Source: an uncultured bacterium
GTDB lineage: Bacteria > Elusimicrobiota > Elusimicrobia > Elusimicrobiales > Elusimicrobiaceae
NCBI GenBank assembly: GCA_949296525.1
Contig: CASFOP010000013.1
Span: 1-38,941, forward strand
DNA length: 38,941 nt
Direction: 5' to 3'
In this document: positions 24,542 to 33,921 of the stretch, piece by piece
Layout: each line of letters opens with the position of its first letter
Numbering within the stretch: position 1 is the first letter of the stretch
The notes under the pieces: model-generated
The model's database searches: none
Told to the model about the DNA's origin: nothing
The model's input: only the letters and a program-made list of their open reading frames with translations
Made by a program: the position numbers and the translations under genes

Positions 24542-27500
24542 CAGGGCTTAATCACCATGCGCGAGGTCGCATTGCGGCCGAACACGGCCGGATCATACAT
24601 CTGGCTGGCCCACAGGCTGGGGTAGGCAAAGTCGCCCGCCACGGAGGCCTGCACCAGGTAAGAATATTCGTGCTCGCCCTCGGTCAGGTAATCAGCAAAA
24701 ATGACGATACGGTCATCGTATTTTTCATCGCGCTCAAAACCGCCCCAGGCGGCGTTATTCAAAGACGCGGCCTGCTCCCGGCTTTCGGTAGCCAGGGAGG
24801 TGTTGACGATTTCAAAACCCGCCGGGATAAAATCCTCCAGCACCACGAAACTGCGCGAGGCCGTGCTGCGGGTTTTCAGCGTTACTTTATAGCGCTGGCC
24901 CGCCTTAAATTCCGTTACGGCCTTGCCCTGCAAGTCCCTGATAGAGCGGGACACTTCAAAACCCGCGTTGACACTGTCTGTATAAGCTGCGGGAGCGTAG
25001 GTCTGCCACAGGGTATAGTAAAGCGTACCCGCGCCGGCTTTGACAAAACGCACGCGCGCCTGGTTGGCATGCTGATACACCTGCGCAAACGGCCATACGC
25101 CGCGCACGGTTTGCAGCGTGCGGCCCTTAAAGGACTGGGTCAGCACATTTTTGCCGTCCAAAGACACGGAGGCGGTAAAGTCCGGCTCCACGGATTCTTT
25201 GAGCTTGTAATAAGCGTTCAGCGCACCGAACACCGCCGCATTGGCGCTGGTGTTAATCCAGTAGCCTTCTTTGCCCAGCTGGTCCGTCAGCCACTGCACG
25301 GCGCGGTAGGGCTGGGGCAGATAGTCGCCCACCACCAGCAAAGCCTCCAGGGCCAGGGCCGTTACTTTGACATCGGTCATATGCAGCCAGGGCTGTGCTT
25401 CCCCGGAAGAAAAATGCACCGTCTGGTTGCCCGTCTGCTGGCGGTTTAACAGTTCCTGCGCCAGCTTGAGCTTGACGTCCGCGCCCTGGTTTAGATGCAA
25501 AGCCGCCAGCAGCAAATAGGCCTGCGCGGGCGCGCTCAGCGTGTTGCGCTTATTATAGAGGTTATTAAACTGGCCTTCCATTTTTTCGCCGTACAAAGAC
25601 AGCGCCAGCACCGCATAGGCACGGGCAGTATCGTTTTCCGCCGCCGAATACGGATAGGCTTTCTGCTGGTCTTTGCCGAATACGCCTTTGAGCCACGCCG
25701 CCGCACGCTTAAGCGCGGCTTCGTCCACCGTGTATCCGGCGCGTTTGGCGCGGTAAGCCGTTTCCAGCGTATAAGCGGTTACATACGGATCCGGCAATGC
25801 ATTGGGCCAGTAGGCAAAACCGCCGGAAGCGGACTGGTACTGGGAAATTTCATTTAAAATTTCCTGCGTCTGCTTTTTATAGGCCGTCAAATCGCCCAGG
25901 CCGAAATCCTCTATCATATCCGCCCCTTCAATAACGGGCAGAATTTTGGACATTTTCTGCTCCAGGCAGTCATACGGATAGGCCAGCAAATACACAATGC
26001 CGCCGCGCAGGTTAATCAGCGCGGTGGAAGCCAGCGTGGCGGCGGCTTCGGCCCCGGCCTTTTCATTGACGGAAGCCGGTTTGGCCAGCACCTGCTCCTG
26101 GCTGTCATTGGTGGCCGAATACAGCGCCAGGGTCTGTTTCTTTTCCACGTCGGAAACGGTCAGGGTGCTTACCACGCCGTCGTTTTCTTTGCCCGCTTCG
26201 GCGGCAAAAGAGACTTTGGCCTCCCCCGTTTCCGCGGCTTCACAGTCCCAGCTGACTTCTTTGGCACCGCCTTTGGGCACGTTTACCGTCTGCCAATCGC
26301 CGCTTAAACGCACGGCCCCTTCGGCGCGGGCGGACACGGTGATATCGCCTTTTTCATCTTCATAATTATAGATGACGGCGCCGCATTTGAACTTGTCGCC
26401 CGTGCGCGCAAAGCGCGGCATCTTGGCCGTGACCATCAGCGGCTTGGACACATTGACTTCCGTTTCCGCACCGCCGAATTCCCGCACGGTGGCCGCCACG
26501 GCCATAATGCGGAAGGTGGTCAGATTGTCGGGCAGCGTAAACTTCACGCTGCCGCGGCCGCGCGCGTCGGTGCGGACGGAAGCGTTGAAATACGGCGTAA
26601 ATTCAAAATGGCTGCGCAAATCCGCGCCGCCGAGTTTGTCCGAAGAACCGCCGCCGCCCCCGCGGTTTTCGCCTTTTTCGCCAAAGTTGCGCTGGCCGAT
26701 GATAAACACGCGGTTATCGGCCGTGGATACGGACAGCTGCGCCGGCGAGTAAAACACGTCCATCAGATCGGGGCGTTTGTAACCGGTCAAAGACAGCACG
26801 CCTTCGTCCACCACCATCAGCGTGACGTCGGCCGGTACACCTTTTCCTTGTACGGCGGTATTGATATTGACGGTGACTTCCTGCCCGGGGCGGTAGACGG
26901 TTTTGCCTGCAGACACGGAAGTTTGTATTTCGCGCTCCGCCTGCGAAACGGTCAAATTGACATAGCCCGTTTTGCCCTGCGGCTTGGCCAAGTCCAGCCC
27001 TTCTTTGTCATATTCGGGCTGCGCCGCGCGGCCGCGTACCAGCGTGACGCCCACAAATACATTGGGCAGGTAAGAGGCTTTTATGGGCACCTGCACATAG
27101 TCCGCGCCCGAAGCCACGGGCACCGTCCACGCGTCCAGCACGCCTTCGCGCTCTACGGTTACCAAAGCCAGCGCGCTTTCATAGGGGCTTTTGACCAAAA
27201 TGCGCGCCGTGTCACCGGGGTTATATTTTTCTTTGTCCTGCTCCAGCTGCAAAATATCGTCGTCATTTTGTTTCCAGTAAGCCTGGCCTTTGCCGTATAC
27301 GGTAAAGGCAAAGCCGCCTTTTACCTGCCGGCCCTGCGCGTCTTTGGCGGTCAGGGTAACCTGGTAAGAGCCGGGCTCCGTGGGATCAAAAGAGAAGTCA
27401 TACCCTTTCGCCCCCACCGTGAACGTCTGGGAAGGGAAATCTTTCACGCGCCGCTCGCTGACCCATTCCAAACGTCCGGCCAGGCCGTTTTTACGCACGC

Positions 27501-30198
27501 TGAAATATTCTTCCTTCTGTATTTTGGCCTCCACCTTCACTTCGCCCGCCGCCTGGCCCTGCGGCGTAATGGCCACGATATGCGCTTTGGCGTTTTCTCC
27601 CTGCTCCACGCTGGAAGAATCCATTTTCGCACCCAGGTAAAAATCCGCCGGATTTAACATCACGCTGGTGCGGGCAAAAAGCTGCTGGCCCGAAACAGCC
27701 TGCACACCCACTTCGGCATATACCTGCTGCGGGGAGGTGACCTGCGGCAGCGGCACGGTAAAATTAATTTTGCCCTGCTCGTCCAGCGTGCCGGAGGCTT
27801 CGTTCATCAAATGGTCTTTGAAATCCCGCTCAAAGAAATACGGGATAAAGGTATATTCTTCATACCCTTCCGGAGAAAAATTGGAAAATACGCGGCGCAC
27901 CGTCCACTTGGCCTGCGCGCCGGACACGGGCGAGCCGAACAGATAATCGGCCGACGCGGTAAACTGCGCCTCCTGCCCGCCGACGTAAGACGGCTCCAGC
28001 GCACGCAGGTTGACCTTAAAGTCCGCCTGTTCCACCGCTTCCACCTGGAAGGAATAATACGCGCTCCCTTCGCCGGAGGCAGGCTCAAAGCTCATGCTCC
28101 AGCCGCCGGTGACGGCATTTTCCGGCAAAGTAAACTTCCAGTCAAACGCGCCGGTGCCCGCACCGTAAGAGAGCGTCTGTTTAAACGCTTCTTCCCCGCG
28201 GGAATTATACACCGTCAGCGTGCCTTTGGTCGCGGACGGCAGGGCCCACTGGCCGTTTAACATACGGCGGGTTAAGCCCTTGACGTATACGGTTTCGCCG
28301 GGGCGGTAGACGCCGCGTTCGGTAAACAAAGCGCTTTTGACGGGGGCCTGGTTGGGCGAATAATTGTAGCTGACGTTAAAACGCCACGGTTCCAACCCGT
28401 CATTCCAAGTGCTGGCCAGCACCGCGTCCCCGCCGGGGCTGGTGACAAAGACATACACCGCCGGCGTGCTCCAGCTGTTGCGCGCCTGGGGTTTGAGCTC
28501 GCTCAGCCCGGGGGCCATAGCCAGGCCGTTTTCATCGGTGCTGCCCGTCCAGAGCGTGCGGTTGGCCTCGTCTTTGATTTCCACATTCAGGCTGCCCTGC
28601 GGCTCGGCCGTCTGCAAAGAGGTGACCCACACCAAAATGTTTTCCGGAGAGGTTTTCAGGGTTACCCCCAGGTCGGTAATATTATCCGTTGCGCCCACCC
28701 AGCAATAGCCGTCCTGGCGGTTTTTGCTCGGCACGCGCACCTGGGAATAAATAATGCTGTTCTGGCCGGTGGGATTAAATTTTTTCAAATCCAAATAGGT
28801 TTTCTGTGTTTTATCCGGCGTAATGTCAAAATCATATTTCCCGTCAAACTGCAAGTTGGCCGCGGCAATTTCGGCCTTGCTGCAATAGGAAACCGATTTT
28901 TTGGCAAACGGGATAAAGTCCGCCTTGCTGAAGCGTCCGGCCGACACTTCCAGCGCGTCCACATTCAGCACGTCCACGGGGTGGCGCGCGGGCAGGTAGC
29001 TTTCCAGCACGCCGCGGCCGCCTTTAAACGTGGCGGCGGGGCAATAGCCCTCGTTGGTGACTTCTATGACTTTTTCTTCGCCCAGGCGGTTGCCGTAAAT
29101 ATCGGTTAAATCTTTGTCAATGGTCAGCGTCACGCTTTCTTTGGGCTGCAAACGCAGGAAAGAAAGCGGCATTTCAAACCAGCCTTCGCCGGCTTCTTCG
29201 CCAATACGCTGACGGCCCAGGGTTTGGGCTTCCTGCTCGGTTACTTCAGCCAGCGCGCTCTGCGGGGATACTTTGATGTGCTTAAGCAAATCAGCCAAAC
29301 GCACGGGGGACGAAAAATCCACATGCGCGTCAAAAGGCAGGCAGCCGGAATAATTGCCGCCCGTTATTTTCAAATCGGGGTATGTATAAAAAACGGAAGT
29401 ATAGGGCTCGGCCATGCCCAGCGTGCCGGCCTTGCCGCGCAGGCTCTCGGACACGGTCAGCGTGATTTTGGTGCCGGCGGGCAAATCCGCCTGGGGAACC
29501 AGCACGAACACGCGGTCTTTTTCCAGGTAGGAATAATTCTTTTCATACTCTTCATCCGTCAGAGCGCGCACCTGCAGCGGAGCGGACTGCTCCATCACTT
29601 CATCGTCCTTTTCCACCCAGCCGTTGGTTTTTTCGCTCAGCCAGTTGCGCAGGCGGGTCATCCAGTCCTGTTTAAGGGCGACATAACTTAAAGACACCGC
29701 CGAGGAAACGGCCGATATTTCCGCCGGCTGGGACAGGGTGATATAAATCAGCGGGCGGCGGTCAATCCACAGCTCATTATTATAAGGAGTAACGCCCGTT
29801 ACCTGCGGGCGGGCGGTGGCAAACGTCCAGCTGTAATCCTGGGCCAGGGTTTCGCCGGAAACCTGGGACTTAAATCCGGCGGGCAGCGTAAGCGTATATT
29901 CGGTGGCCTGCTGCCAGTTTTCTTTCGGTTCAAACAACAGCGTCTGCGTGCCGGAGAAGCGGCAGGTGCCGTCCACGGCCGGCGTAATTTGCAGCGGGCA
30001 CTGGCCGGAGGCAAAAGCGGCCTGCTCGGACAGCGCCGTCACGGGTACATTAAAATTGACGGTCACGGCCGCACGGCTTGCGCGGACGCCTTCTCCTTTG
30101 GGCGAAGCAGACACCACCTGCAAGTCCTGCGCGGCAAAAGCGGCCGGCGCAAGCGCCGCCGCGAGCAAAGATAACAGTCCCAGTTTTACAAACCGCAT
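24541..30198 (-). CDS. Bacterial alpha-2-macroglobulin family protein (YfhM-like)
   Basis: A large protease-trapping protein of 1885 aa. The signal peptide spans about 1-22 and ends AFAA without a lipobox cysteine, so it is probably soluble in the periplasm rather than lipidated like E. coli YfhM. Many beta-sandwich MG-type repeats fill residues about 25-1170, followed by a Gly-rich stretch (about 1177-1186) and the A2M core (FTLPDNLTTFRIMAVAAT). The thioester motif CLEQ is intact at C1411-Q1414 in a helical domain (about 1380-1680), with a receptor-like C-terminal domain after it. The ATG has AGGGGG upstream. It is the first gene of an operon with pbpC, the usual partner. Confidence 0.92.
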   Translation of the reverse strand: MRFVKLGLLSLLAAALAPAAFAAQDLQVVSASPKGEGVRASRAAVTVNFNVPVTALSEQAAFASGQCPLQITPAVDGTCRFSGTQTLLFEPKENWQQATEYTLTLPAGFKSQVSGETLAQDYSWTFATARPQVTGVTPYNNELWIDRRPLIYITLSQPAEISAVSSAVSLSYVALKQDWMTRLRNWLSEKTNGWVEKDDEVMEQSAPLQVRALTDEEYEKNYSYLEKDRVFVLVPQADLPAGTKITLTVSESLRGKAGTLGMAEPYTSVFYTYPDLKITGGNYSGCLPFDAHVDFSSPVRLADLLKHIKVSPQSALAEVTEQEAQTLGRQRIGEEAGEGWFEMPLSFLRLQPKESVTLTIDKDLTDIYGNRLGEEKVIEVTNEGYCPAATFKGGRGVLESYLPARHPVDVLNVDALEVSAGRFSKADFIPFAKKSVSYCSKAEIAAANLQFDGKYDFDITPDKTQKTYLDLKKFNPTGQNSIIYSQVRVPSKNRQDGYCWVGATDNITDLGVTLKTSPENILVWVTSLQTAEPQGSLNVEIKDEANRTLWTGSTDENGLAMAPGLSELKPQARNSWSTPAVYVFVTSPGGDAVLASTWNDGLEPWRFNVSYNYSPNQAPVKSALFTERGVYRPGETVYVKGLTRRMLNGQWALPSATKGTLTVYNSRGEEAFKQTLSYGAGTGAFDWKFTLPENAVTGGWSMSFEPASGEGSAYYSFQVEAVEQADFKVNLRALEPSYVGGQEAQFTASADYLFGSPVSGAQAKWTVRRVFSNFSPEGYEEYTFIPYFFERDFKDHLMNEASGTLDEQGKINFTVPLPQVTSPQQVYAEVGVQAVSGQQLFARTSVMLNPADFYLGAKMDSSSVEQGENAKAHIVAITPQGQAAGEVKVEAKIQKEEYFSVRKNGLAGRLEWVSERRVKDFPSQTFTVGAKGYDFSFDPTEPGSYQVTLTAKDAQGRQVKGGFAFTVYGKGQAYWKQNDDDILQLEQDKEKYNPGDTARILVKSPYESALALVTVEREGVLDAWTVPVASGADYVQVPIKASYLPNVFVGVTLVRGRAAQPEYDKEGLDLAKPQGKTGYVNLTVSQAEREIQTSVSAGKTVYRPGQEVTVNINTAVQGKGVPADVTLMVVDEGVLSLTGYKRPDLMDVFYSPAQLSVSTADNRVFIIGQRNFGEKGENRGGGGGSSDKLGGADLRSHFEFTPYFNASVRTDARGRGSVKFTLPDNLTTFRIMAVAATVREFGGAETEVNVSKPLMVTAKMPRFARTGDKFKCGAVIYNYEDEKGDITVSARAEGAVRLSGDWQTVNVPKGGAKEVSWDCEAAETGEAKVSFAAEAGKENDGVVSTLTVSDVEKKQTLALYSATNDSQEQVLAKPASVNEKAGAEAAATLASTALINLRGGIVYLLAYPYDCLEQKMSKILPVIEGADMIEDFGLGDLTAYKKQTQEILNEISQYQSASGGFAYWPNALPDPYVTAYTLETAYRAKRAGYTVDEAALKRAAAWLKGVFGKDQQKAYPYSAAENDTARAYAVLALSLYGEKMEGQFNNLYNKRNTLSAPAQAYLLLAALHLNQGADVKLKLAQELLNRQQTGNQTVHFSSGEAQPWLHMTDVKVTALALEALLVVGDYLPQPYRAVQWLTDQLGKEGYWINTSANAAVFGALNAYYKLKESVEPDFTASVSLDGKNVLTQSFKGRTLQTVRGVWPFAQVYQHANQARVRFVKAGAGTLYYTLWQTYAPAAYTDSVNAGFEVSRSIRDLQGKAVTEFKAGQRYKVTLKTRSTASRSFVVLEDFIPAGFEIVNTSLATESREQAASLNNAAWGGFERDEKYDDRIVIFADYLTEGEHEYSYLVQASVAGDFAYPSLWASQMYDPAVFGRNATSRMVIKP

Positions 30199-30232
30199 AC
30201 GTCCCCCTTATATATAGGAATACTCTTTTATT

Positions 30233-30261
30233 ATTGTAGCTGTTTTTGAAGGATAAGGAAA
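30233..30261 (-). promoter_or_regulatory. Promoter of the A2M-pbpC operon
   Basis: On the minus strand -10 TACAAT (30238-30233) and a weak -35 TTTCCT (30261-30256) with a 17-base spacer. The predicted leader is about 27 nt and includes AGGGGG. Between here and 30352 there is only a short hairpin (CCTGAG/CTCAGG, about 30295-30315) and no gene. Confidence 0.5.
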
Positions 30262-30352
30262 CAGGGTAAAGAACCTGCCGAAAAAGGGAAAAACCCTGAG
30301 TTATGATACCTCAGGATGACCGAATGTGTTTACACCGCACCGCGGCAGACAA

Positions 30353-30380
30353 AAAACCCCGCCCTTGCGGGCGGGGTTTT
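30353..30380 (-). terminator. Terminator of the porin gene
   Basis: A perfect 12-bp stem AAAACCCCGCCC/GGGCGGGGTTTT with loop TTGC, 16 bases after the porin stop on the minus strand. Confidence 0.88.
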
Positions 30381-30396
30381 ATCTGTGAAAAACAGA

Positions 30397-31608
30397 TTAG
30401 AACTTCACGTTCACACCGGCCTGATACACGGTAGCATCGGGCTGGACATTGAGCGTAGCATTATCGGAAGCTCCGCCGAGTTTGGCATAGCCGATGCCGG
30501 CGAACAGGCCCACGTTGTCATTGTGCTGATAATTGACGTTCAGGTCAGCTTCCAGCGTGGCTTCATGCTGGGCCGTGCGATCCTGGAAGGCATAGCCGTC
30601 CACGGAGAAGGTCCATTTGTTCCAGGCATAGTCCACACCCACGTTGAAGATACGGGCTTCAGCCAAGGCTTCATACGGGTCAGAACCATAAATGGTTTTA
30701 CCAAATACCAAGCCGGGGGCATAACCGCCGAATGTAGACACGAAACCTTTCTGGTAGATGAAAGCCGCGCGGGGCGTGAACGCATCCAGGTCCAGCGCGC
30801 CGTCCACTTTGACCATGTACGGGTTGTCATGGCTTTCTTTGATCAGGCGGTTGCCAGAGTGCCCGCGGGCATATTCCACGCTCAGCAGGCCGGCTTCCGG
30901 AGTCAGGGACAATTTGGCGCCGTAGAACCCGTTGTATTCTTCCCCATCGGGAATCCAGGCATTGTCTTTCAAAGCGTAACCGTAGATCTGGGCTTTGAGC
31001 AGGTCGGACAGGTTCAACGCAATGTCCGCTCCGAAGAGGGTGGCACCCTCGGAAGAAACCGGGCTTAAGCTCGGATTATTCATTCTCTGCGTTTTACCGG
31101 CGATCAGGGTGACGGATTTGAAATCATCGGAATAGGTCAGTTTGGCCGCGTCCAAGGACGTTACATTGGTCAAAGCAGCCATATAACCGTGGCGGGGGCC
31201 GAAGTACATGACGGCGCTGCTTTCATCACCGTAGAACTGGCGGCCGACCGTTACTTCAAAGCAATCAAACAGGTTGGAGAGGACCATGTTGGCTTCCGCC
31301 AAGTGGACATCTGCCCAATAACCGTCCAGGTTGTTTCCGGCAGTAGCACCATCCCAAGCCTTGCCGTATACAAACTGTACATTGGCTCTCACATCCTCGG
31401 TCAGTTCGGCGGACAAACCGGCCATAACACGGGAAGCGGCGCCGTTGGCGGCAGCGTTGCCCAGGTTATTTTCCGCGCCAATGGCTTCAATTTCACCAAT
31501 GACGTCTACATTGTCCAACACACTGGCGTTGGCGGCCACGGGCCAAGCCATGGTAATCGCTAACGCTAAGCAAGGCCAAGCCAAAAGCAGGCCAAGTAGT
31601 TTCTTCAT
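30397..31608 (-). CDS. Outer-membrane beta-barrel porin
   Basis: A 403-aa protein with a signal peptide (about 1-28, ending VAANA). Alternating-hydrophobicity strands run throughout, and the C-terminal residue is Phe (AGVNVKF), the classic signal for outer-membrane barrel insertion. Pieces such as VGRQFYGDESSAVMYFG and the repeated AKLTYS/GAKLSL/VEYARG strands fit a single-chain porin with roughly 16-18 strands. No substrate can be assigned. A strong ribosome binding site GGAGGAG and a canonical promoter suggest high expression. It is divergent from pilin F, with about 220 bases between them. Confidence 0.8.
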   Translation of the reverse strand: MKKLLGLLLAWPCLALAITMAWPVAANASVLDNVDVIGEIEAIGAENNLGNAAANGAASRVMAGLSAELTEDVRANVQFVYGKAWDGATAGNNLDGYWADVHLAEANMVLSNLFDCFEVTVGRQFYGDESSAVMYFGPRHGYMAALTNVTSLDAAKLTYSDDFKSVTLIAGKTQRMNNPSLSPVSSEGATLFGADIALNLSDLLKAQIYGYALKDNAWIPDGEEYNGFYGAKLSLTPEAGLLSVEYARGHSGNRLIKESHDNPYMVKVDGALDLDAFTPRAAFIYQKGFVSTFGGYAPGLVFGKTIYGSDPYEALAEARIFNVGVDYAWNKWTFSVDGYAFQDRTAQHEATLEADLNVNYQHNDNVGLFAGIGYAKLGGASDNATLNVQPDATVYQAGVNVKF

Positions 31609-31650
31609 GCAGTTACTCCTCCTTAATAGTTTAAACTACCCTACCATCAA

Positions 31651-31679
31651 ACTTTAGCTAATTGAAAAAAATTTTTCAA
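31651..31679 (-). promoter_or_regulatory. Promoter of the porin gene
   Basis: On the minus strand TTGAAA (31679-31674), a 17-base spacer containing seven T, and TAAAGT (31656-31651). The leader is about 37 nt and includes GGAGGAG. A short palindrome TTGAAAAA/TTTTTCAA overlaps the -35. Confidence 0.55.
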
Positions 31680-31698
31680 GTTCTTTTTAAATTTATTC

Positions 31699-31728
31699 TT
31701 GACAAAAGCCTGCAAATACTGCTATCTT
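31699..31728 (+). promoter_or_regulatory. Distal promoter of pilin F
   Basis: A perfect TTGACA (31699-31704), an 18-base spacer and TATCTT (31723-31728). It would give a leader of about 90 nt for pilin F. Confidence 0.5.
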
Positions 31729-31770
31729 CCCCTCTTTGTGCACAAACCCGTCCCTGCCGCAGGGAAACGC

Positions 31771-31799
31771 TTGAAAGAAAAAGCGGAAAACATTATACT
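31771..31799 (+). promoter_or_regulatory. Proximal promoter of pilin F
   Basis: TTGAAA (31771-31776), a 17-base spacer and TATACT (31794-31799), leaving a leader of about 22 nt with AAGGAG (31817-31822). Unlike pilins A, B, D and E, there is no long homopolymer in the spacer. Confidence 0.6.
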
Positions 31800-31827
31800 T
31801 ATAATATATATTACACAAGGAGCCGGT

Positions 31828-32319
31828 ATGAAAAAATCCGTTTTCTTTATGCACCAATCCAAAGGGTTTACCATGGTAGAACTGCTGACGGTGGTACTGA
31901 TTATCGGGCTGTTGGCCTCGGTGGCGCTGCCCCAATACCGCCGCAGTGTATACCGCGCGGAAATGATGGAAGGGATGAGCCACGGCAAAACAATTTACGA
32001 TTCAGCCCTGCGCTACAAATCCGTCAACGGGGACGCCCCCACCGATTTTAGCCAGCTCGACGTCGGATTTGCCGGCACCAATATCAACGGCAGCTCCTTT
32101 ACGGACGGGGCGTTTACCTATACGCTTAACAGCACAAACGTCAACATCCGCAATACCAAGGCCGGCTATTATTTGCAAATGACTTTCCCCACTGTCAGCA
32201 CCAGCGGGGTGAGTGCACCCATATACTGCTGCCCCATCTCGGGCAGTTCCACCGGGCAATGGGTATGCAAAAGTGCCAGCGGAGGCGTGATATCGGACAG
32301 CTGTTACGAAATCAAATAA
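31828..32319 (+). CDS. Type IV pilin-like protein (pilin F)
   Basis: A prepilin of 163 aa, the only one on the plus strand. A 13-residue leader (MKKSVFFMHQSKG) is followed by FTMVELLTVVLIIGLL with Glu5, ending ALPQYRRSV. The helix differs from the others at several positions (TMV, TVV, GLLAS), so it may be an older or functionally separate member. The C-terminal domain is Ser/Thr/Asn-rich with cysteines in IYCCPIS, WVCKSA and DSCYEI. The ATG at 31828 is preceded by AAGGAG; an in-frame extension upstream to 31699 is not coding by context. It has two stacked conventional promoters and shares its control region with the porin. Confidence 0.86.
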   Translation: MKKSVFFMHQSKGFTMVELLTVVLIIGLLASVALPQYRRSVYRAEMMEGMSHGKTIYDSALRYKSVNGDAPTDFSQLDVGFAGTNINGSSFTDGAFTYTLNSTNVNIRNTKAGYYLQMTFPTVSTSGVSAPIYCCPISGSSTGQWVCKSASGGVISDSCYEIK

Positions 32320-32360
32320 ATATTCCCCGCTCTCTCTGGAGTTTTCTGTTATACAATAAA

Positions 32361-32388
32361 AACCCCGCAGACGGAAGCGGGGTTCTTT
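32361..32388. terminator. Terminator between pilin F and the DEAD-box gene
   Basis: AACCCCGC/GCGGGGTT with an 8-base loop and flanking A and T residues, between two convergent genes. Confidence 0.75.
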
Positions 32389-32403
32389 CATATGAAAAAA
32401 TAT

Positions 32404-33921
32404 TCAACGTTTTTTGCGTTTAAAAAACTTGGAAAACACGGCTTGTTTTTTGCCAGTTTTGCCACCGTGTTTTTTCTTTGGTGTCCGGCTGTCGGAATAA
32501 GACGAAGCCGATGAAGGAACTTTCTTCTTTCCCCCCGCGCGCACCACGCGGAACCCGGCCAGCGACGCAGCCTCCCCAGCGGAAGGGGCGGCCTGCACGG
32601 GGGTAGGACGTGTTTGGACGGAGTCAGGCCCTTTCTTGTGTCCGGGCGCGGACGCCCGGGCCATGTTTTTCGGCAAAGCAGAGGCAGCCTTCCTTTTTTC
32701 TTCCGTTAAAACCGGGCGTAAAATTTCCGGCGATTTCTTTTCCGAGCTTTCTTTCAGACGCGATGTTTTTTCTTTTTTGCGCGGCGCGTCCGGCGTAAAT
32801 TTGGGCTTGGGCAAAGGGCGGTCCGTTTTAGTCAGCTCGGTCAATTTGCCCAAACGGCAGACGCGGCAAATGTCTTTCCATTTATCCGTATCTTCCGCCA
32901 CAAAAGACAAGGCCGTCCCCGTGCCGCCCGCACGGCCCGTGCGGCCGATGCGGTGTATGTAATCTTCGGGGCATTGGGGCAGGTCATAATTAATCACGCA
33001 GGAAATGTCCGCCACGTCTATGCCGCGCGCGGCTACGTCGGTGGCCACCAGCGCGGGCACATCCCCCAGGCGGAACTGCTCCATCACCTGCCGGCGGCGG
33101 CTTTGGCGCAAGTCCCCGTGCAGGGCGGCGGCTTTGCAGCCGTAAAGTTTCAGCTGTTTAGCCAGGCGTTCCGCGCCGTGGCGGCTTTTGACAAACACCA
33201 GCACCGAGCCTTTGCGCGTGTTTAATTCATGCACCAGCTGGGGCAGTTTGTCGCGCGTGGTCAGGCGCACAAACTGCTGCAGCACCAAATCCACGGGGCG
33301 CGTGACGGAGCCGATTTGCACGCGGACGGGGTCGGTCATAAATCCGGCGCAAAGTGCTTCAATTTCCCCGGGCAGCGTGGCCGAAAAAAGCAGCGTCTGG
33401 CGCGGCGCGGGCAGGGCGGAGCCGATTTTGCGCACGTCGGGGATAAAACCCATGTCCAGCATGCGGTCGGCTTCGTCCAGCACAAAAAATGCGGTATTTT
33501 TCAGGCTTAAACTTTTGCGCCCGATATGGTCCAGCACACGCCCGGGCGTACCAATCACCAGGCGCGGCTTGCGGCGCAAATCGGCGTATTGTTTATGAAT
33601 ATTGTCCCCGCCGATAATCAGCGCGGACGGCATTTCTTTGGGGTCGGCCAGCAGGCTGATTAACGCCTCCTGCGTCTGCTGCGCCAGTTCGCGCGTGGGC
33701 GAAAGGATCAGCGCGGTTTTATCCGCCGCCTGCCGCAGGCGCACGATTAAAGGAAGCAAAAAAGCAAAGGTTTTCCCCGTACCCGTCTGCGCGGTGGCCA
33801 GCACGTCTTTGCCCTGCAAAAGCGGCGGCAGGGCGGCCTGCTGCACGGGGGTGGGCGTTTCTATGCCCAGCCGGCGCAGGGCGGTCTGCAAGTCCGGCGG
33901 CAGGCGGTCAAAGGCGTTCAC
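32404..33921 (-). CDS. DEAD-box RNA helicase (RhlE-like)
   Basis: An ATP-dependent RNA helicase of 505 aa. RecA domain 1 has the Q motif (TPTPVQQAALP, about 22-32), motif I AQTGTGKT (44-51), motif II VLDEADRMLD and motif III SATLP. RecA domain 2 has ATDVAARGIDV and HRIGRTGRAGG. The final 130 residues or so are a low-complexity Lys/Arg/Ser/Pro tail of the RNA-binding kind. The start is GTG 33921, preceded by GAGGAGG and overlapping the ABC-F stop as GTGA. The frame stays open far upstream, but that part lies over ABC-F and is not coding. It is likely involved in ribosome assembly or RNA decay (family knowledge). Overlap with ABC-F suggests a shared ribosome-related job. Confidence 0.9.
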   Translation of the reverse strand: MNAFDRLPPDLQTALRRLGIETPTPVQQAALPPLLQGKDVLATAQTGTGKTFAFLLPLIVRLRQAADKTALILSPTRELAQQTQEALISLLADPKEMPSALIIGGDNIHKQYADLRRKPRLVIGTPGRVLDHIGRKSLSLKNTAFFVLDEADRMLDMGFIPDVRKIGSALPAPRQTLLFSATLPGEIEALCAGFMTDPVRVQIGSVTRPVDLVLQQFVRLTTRDKLPQLVHELNTRKGSVLVFVKSRHGAERLAKQLKLYGCKAAALHGDLRQSRRRQVMEQFRLGDVPALVATDVAARGIDVADISCVINYDLPQCPEDYIHRIGRTGRAGGTGTALSFVAEDTDKWKDICRVCRLGKLTELTKTDRPLPKPKFTPDAPRKKEKTSRLKESSEKKSPEILRPVLTEEKRKAASALPKNMARASAPGHKKGPDSVQTRPTPVQAAPSAGEAASLAGFRVVRAGGKKKVPSSASSYSDSRTPKKKHGGKTGKKQAVFSKFFKRKKR

